A DNA stretch of 35,369 bases from Novosphingobium rosa NBRC 15208 (lineage in GTDB: Bacteria; Pseudomonadota; Alphaproteobacteria; Sphingomonadales; Sphingomonadaceae). The notes beneath the pieces were generated by a model, which saw only the letters and a program-made list of their open reading frames with translations, was not told the origin of the DNA and did no database searches. Below, in pieces: positions 31,662 through 35,369 of this stretch. How positions within the stretch are numbered: the stretch's first letter is position 1; every line of letters begins with the position of its first letter. A program made the position numbers and the translations under genes. The stretch spans positions 1 through 35,369 of the forward strand of contig NZ_BCZE01000073.1 of the NCBI RefSeq assembly GCF_001598555.1, read 5' to 3'.

Positions 31662-33527
31662 CTATGAAACTGCCACCGCCTCCTTGCGCGCCTTGCCGAC
31701 ACGCTTGTTGACGATGACGCGGTTGCGGCCTTCGCGCTTGGCTTGATACAGCACGCTGTCAGCGGCCGAAATCAGGGTAGAGCCGTCACGTTCCATCGAC
31801 TCTTCCCAAGTGGCGATGCCGAAGGACATGGTAACGGTGCCCAGCATCTGCCCGCCGCGATTGACCGTCAGTTCGCTGATCGACTGCCTGATGGCATCGA
31901 CCCGGGCGGCCAGTGTGGCCGCGGTGGTGCCGGGGGCGATGATGGTGAACTCCTCGCCACCGTAGCGGCAGATCACATCCCCTTCGCGGAAGCGCGAGCG
32001 CATCTCGGCAGAAACGACCTGGAGCACGGTATCGCCTGCATCATGGCCGAATTCATCGTTGAACCGCTTGAAATGATCGACATCGGCCATCACCACGCTG
32101 AGAGGCTGCCCGGAGCGCGTGGAACGGGCGATTTCCAGCGCCAGCGTCTCTTCCATATAGCGCCGGTTGAACAGGCCGGTCAGCGGATCGCGAATGGTCT
32201 GTTCGCGCAGGCCCCGCTGCAGGCGATGATTGACCAGCGCGGAGGCGATGTTCTCGCTCAGCACCGTCAGGCGGAAGCGGCTCTCGGCTTCGACAACGCC
32301 TTTGAGATAGAGCACGCCAATCACCTCGCCGCCCGCCAGCAGGGGCTCGCAGTGGTAATGATCAGCACCGGGGCCCGCATGGGGGCAGACGATGTCCGAT
32401 TTGGGCTCGATCACGAAATGGCTCTGGCCGCGCCGCAGGGCCCAGCACTGGTCTGGCGCGAAACCGGATTGCTCCACGCTGAGATCGCCCCAGGCGGCGA
32501 TGGGGATCAGCAGATTGCGCGAATTGTTGTGAGCATAGAGGGCGCCGGGCATATCGGCCAGCACGCGCGGCACGAAGACATGGATGACTGCCGCCAGTTC
32601 CTCATCGGTGCGGGCCGCCTGCATGCGGTGGGCCATGCCGCCCAGCAGTTCGATCACCTCGCCGCGTTCGCGCAGGATATCGGCATTGTGGCTCAGTTCG
32701 AGATGCGCGCGATGTAGTCGCTCCTGGCTATCGACCTGGTCGGCCACGGCGGTTGCCAGTTCACCGACCATTGTGTTGTAGCCTCTGGCCAGCTGCTCGA
32801 ATTCCAGGGATTCCATGGACATATCGATGCGTGCGTCGCGATCCCCCGAACCCAGCTGCTCCATCACCGACATCATCGCGCCGACCGGCTTGCGGATGCG
32901 CCGGACAAGAGAAGAGGCGATCAGCCCGATCAGGATCAACGTGAAAGGTGTGACCAGCGCCACGATCCATGCCATGGTATGCAGCCGGTTCCTGGCCGCC
33001 AGCATGCGGGATTCGGACAAAGCGCGCTCATCGCTGGTGAAGTCGCCGATCCGCGCCTTGATCAACCGCATCAGAAAGCGGCCTTCTCCGGTCGCAGCGA
33101 GTGTGCGGGCGCCTGGGAAATTGTTGGCGCGGGCCATCGCCAGGCCTTGCCTGATATGCTCGACCCGCTGTTCGACCAGAGTGCGGATGTCTCTTGCCCG
33201 GGCGTGTTGCGTCGGATTGTCCCGCGTGAGGTCGACAAGCTGCGCGGCGCCTTGTCGTGCCGTGGAGATTTCTTCGTCAATGGTGGCAGCAAAGGCTAGG
33301 TCATGGGTCAGGACAAAGCCGCGTTGCGCCGATTCCGCGCCATTGAGGCGGGCGATGGTCTGATTGGCTGCTTTGAGAACGTCCGAGGAATGTGTGACCC
33401 AGTCCAGACTCGAATTCATCTGCATGGACTGGCTGAGCAGGACACCGGCTAGCAGCGTGAGCAATCCGCCAAGGATGCTGCACAAGACGATGATCCGACG
33501 GGTCAGCGATCCGGGCAAACGGGACAC
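31662..33527 (-). CDS. Membrane diguanylate cyclase (CHASE3-like, HAMP, GAF-like, GGDEF)
   Basis: A 621-residue c-di-GMP synthase. TM1 is about 11-31. An extracytoplasmic helical CHASE3-like domain (about 35-180, with LNGAESAQRGFVLTHD) precedes TM2 (about 186-206). HAMP is about 207-262, and a GAF-like domain with several Cys/His (CPHAGPGADHYHC, 381-393) is about 305-437. The GGDEF domain runs from 446, with DVDHFKRFND (482-491) and active site GGEEF (523-527). The inhibitory I-site R-x-x-D is intact (514-517), so product feedback is likely. GTG 33527 has GGGAG 8 bases upstream. It lies behind the chemoreceptor gene on the same strand (170-base gap). Confidence 0.93.
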   Translation of the reverse strand: MSRLPGSLTRRIIVLCSILGGLLTLLAGVLLSQSMQMNSSLDWVTHSSDVLKAANQTIARLNGAESAQRGFVLTHDLAFAATIDEEISTARQGAAQLVDLTRDNPTQHARARDIRTLVEQRVEHIRQGLAMARANNFPGARTLAATGEGRFLMRLIKARIGDFTSDERALSESRMLAARNRLHTMAWIVALVTPFTLILIGLIASSLVRRIRKPVGAMMSVMEQLGSGDRDARIDMSMESLEFEQLARGYNTMVGELATAVADQVDSQERLHRAHLELSHNADILRERGEVIELLGGMAHRMQAARTDEELAAVIHVFVPRVLADMPGALYAHNNSRNLLIPIAAWGDLSVEQSGFAPDQCWALRRGQSHFVIEPKSDIVCPHAGPGADHYHCEPLLAGGEVIGVLYLKGVVEAESRFRLTVLSENIASALVNHRLQRGLREQTIRDPLTGLFNRRYMEETLALEIARSTRSGQPLSVVMADVDHFKRFNDEFGHDAGDTVLQVVSAEMRSRFREGDVICRYGGEEFTIIAPGTTAATLAARVDAIRQSISELTVNRGGQMLGTVTMSFGIATWEESMERDGSTLISAADSVLYQAKREGRNRVIVNKRVGKARKEAVAVS

Positions 33528-33697
33528 TCCTGAAGCTCCCTTCCGCCTCCTATGCGCTGATCATCTTAACGCTTCGATCCCTGGCATATGGGAATTCACC
33601 GGAGCGTCGGTCGCGATCGTTGGTGGTCATGAGCGTGTGCACGTCAGGCCACCACGCACGCGACGGAGGATGCTTGCGCCGTGGTAAGATGTCAAAA

Positions 33698-35053
33698 CTA
33701 CCCGAAGGATACGACAGCCGGTTTCCGGTATCCCATCCTATTGTCATTGAAGCTTTCTCTTTGGCCCTTCACGCGAAAGTGGCCCAATGCACCCAGCATT
33801 GCAGCCGACTGCAGGGTGAGGCGCTGGGCGGCATCACTCGATTGCTTGGCGAAAACCGCCGTGCTGTGCGTCACGCGATCAATATCTCGAACGATGGAGT
33901 TGAGGTGCCGCAAGCGCTGGATATGGTTGCCTGAGTCCTGGACAAGTCCACTCATCACCTTGTTGATCTCGGTGACGCCCGCAGCGATATGAGACAAGGT
34001 TGCGCTGGTTTCCGTCACAAGCGTGACGCCATTTGTGACTTGCTTTGCCGAGCCGGCAATTCGTCCCTTGATGTCCTGGGCCGCGTCTGCGCTGCGTTGC
34101 GCCAGAGCTCTGACTTCCTGTGCGACCACAGCGAAGCCTCGGCCCGCTTCTCCGGCGCGTGCCGCCTCGACCCCGGCATTGAGCGCCAGGAGATTGGTTT
34201 GAAGGGCTATGCCGTCGATGACGCTCACGATCTCGGAGATCTCACGTGAGGAGGTCTCTATGGCGGCCATAGCCTCAACGGTGCGTGTCAGGATCTCTCC
34301 TGCATCGATCGCGCTGGCATGCGTCTGGGAAAATCGGTCATTGGCATTGGTGGCGATATCGGCTGATCCGACGATCGCGCTACAGATCTCATCGAAGGCC
34401 GTCACGATCATGTCGCCGGCTTTGGATTGCTGAATGCTGCGTTCCGCCATTTCATGGGCGGATTCCTCAATCTCCTGTGCGCCAGTCGCCACCAGTTCTG
34501 CTGTTTGGGAGACCGCACCCATGGAAGCTGCAAAGGCATCGACCGTGCTGTTGAAGCTCTCCCGCAGGCTCTCGTAATCCTCTCGGAATGGCTTATCCAA
34601 ATGGCAGGAAAGATTGCCATCGGACAGCTCTCTGAGACCATGGCGCAGTTCATCAACTACCCGTGTCACTTCCGCCAGGGACTGGATCAGGACCAATACT
34701 TCACCGTCACCTTCAAGGTGAACGGGTATCAGGGTTACGAGGATCTTTTGCTCCCGGCCCCGGCCATCTGTGCACAACCATTCAAAGCGATCTGACCCGT
34801 TGGCATGAGCTCTTTGAATTTGTTCAGGGATATGGAGCGCCGAGGCCCGCCCGTCAGCCTGGACCGGCGCGGCAAAATCGGCCGGGCTGGCACCAATGAT
34901 TTCCTCACGCGAGCGACCGTAAATCGAAGCAGAAGCATCGTTGCAGGCGACAAAGACTCCTTTTTGGGCGAGGAGCATGCCATCGGGCGACTTGTTGAAC
35001 ACAGCCTCGGCCATTCGGGTTTCGAGTGAAACCTGCTTCTTTCCCCAAATCAT
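33698..35053 (-). CDS. Soluble PAS-domain methyl-accepting chemotaxis protein
   Basis: A 451-residue chemoreceptor without membrane segments. The N-terminal PAS domain (about 12-125) has FNKSPDGMLLAQKGVFVACND and YGRSREEIIGASPADFAAP. A HAMP-like segment (HGLRELSDGNLSCHLDKPF) follows. The signalling domain has the canonical hairpin tip VIDGIALQTNLLALNAGVEAARAGEAGRGFAVVAQEVRALAQRS. It probably senses an intracellular or redox cue, as Aer-like receptors do, and controls CheA (inference). ATG 35053 has GGAG 5 bases upstream, which favours it over the longer frame from 35194. No che genes are in the window. Confidence 0.92.
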   Translation of the reverse strand: MIWGKKQVSLETRMAEAVFNKSPDGMLLAQKGVFVACNDASASIYGRSREEIIGASPADFAAPVQADGRASALHIPEQIQRAHANGSDRFEWLCTDGRGREQKILVTLIPVHLEGDGEVLVLIQSLAEVTRVVDELRHGLRELSDGNLSCHLDKPFREDYESLRESFNSTVDAFAASMGAVSQTAELVATGAQEIEESAHEMAERSIQQSKAGDMIVTAFDEICSAIVGSADIATNANDRFSQTHASAIDAGEILTRTVEAMAAIETSSREISEIVSVIDGIALQTNLLALNAGVEAARAGEAGRGFAVVAQEVRALAQRSADAAQDIKGRIAGSAKQVTNGVTLVTETSATLSHIAAGVTEINKVMSGLVQDSGNHIQRLRHLNSIVRDIDRVTHSTAVFAKQSSDAAQRLTLQSAAMLGALGHFRVKGQRESFNDNRMGYRKPAVVSFG

Positions 35054-35369
35054 AAAAACTCCGCGCGCTTTGCCGGACCCCGAGACTATCAAGCGCTTGG
35101 TAAAATTGGGTCGTAGTTTCCCTAGGGGTTTTCCAACGGAATGGCGCCGAGCGTACCCAATATGCTCCAGTTGCCGGGAATTAATCGGCGCCAACTCGCT
35201 GATGCCGGCCGGGTTCAGCGGCCGGAGTTGAAAATCCTTTTAATGACCGGCTATGCGCACAAAGCTTCTGGAGCGAAGTGAATCGCACCGCTTTGTCGGA
35301 TGCTGCAACTCTGTCGTGCCGGATGAACGAAGGCCCGCTTTTAGCAATCGTGAAAGAGCCCCTGAATGG
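35054..35369. repeat. Intergenic region with a degenerate copy of the dispersed repeat
   Basis: No gene supported. It contains TTAATGACCGGCTATG (about 35239), CACCGCTTTGTCGGATG (about 35285) and ATGAACGAAGGCCCGCTT (35323-35340), the same building blocks as the copies at 10252 and 28484 but in a different order. The window ends here. Confidence 0.45.

Overview
The window looks like chromosome of a GC-rich alphaproteobacterium, most likely a sphingomonad (Novosphingobium/Sphingomonas-like). This is inferred from two TonB-dependent receptors, a FAT-GUY-like single-domain receiver, and degenerate intergenic repeats of a kind I associate with this group. No rRNA, tRNA, CRISPR array or intact insertion sequence was recognised.

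Layout. Positions 1-1481 hold the start of a Ku gene and a TIGR01777-type epimerase. Positions 1747-6234 form a visibly AT-richer island with two minus-strand genes: an OLD-family nuclease (ATPase plus TOPRIM) and a large protein with an Mrr-like nuclease motif followed by a STAND-type NTPase. Both types are common in phage-defence islands. Positions 6511-10040 carry a compact three-gene minus-strand operon: a DUF6765-like protein with a zinc-phospholipase-C-like His/Asp pattern, a protein resembling the NdpA/YejK nucleoid-associated family, and a protein with two C-terminal membrane helices. I know no described system with this set, so it is the best candidate here for something new.

Positions 10536-17818 are a metal-response region. 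It holds a TonB receptor with an Asp/His-rich N-terminus divergent from a two-component system, a second TonB receptor, a cation-efflux protein with a Cys-rich N-terminus, and a MerR regulator of the Cd/Pb/Zn type. Two near-identical MerR-type promoters, each with the diagnostic 19-bp spacer and a dyad operator, precede the second TonB receptor and the efflux gene, so one regulator probably controls both.

Positions 17904-28467 form a lipid-modification and oxidative-stress region under an ECF sigma factor. It contains glutathione transferase, exported peroxiredoxin, two cyclopropane-synthase-like methyltransferases, DUF1295, an FAD amine-oxidase-like protein, DUF1365, DUF6134, the sigma/anti-sigma pair and an esterase. 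The gene set resembles the mycobacterial sigK-rskA-ufaA1 neighbourhood. Four promoters share GCATCC-N17-GTA, two of them divergent between the lipid operons, one before the peroxiredoxin and one before the esterase. This predicts a local regulon. The sigma operon itself has a housekeeping-type promoter.

Positions 28988-35053 hold a Na+/H+ antiporter gene with an apparent one-base frameshift, small hypothetical genes, an orphan receiver, a CHASE3-like/HAMP/GAF-like/GGDEF diguanylate cyclase and a soluble PAS chemoreceptor. A degenerate intergenic repeat recurs at five places, with a 24-bp identical core in two of them.
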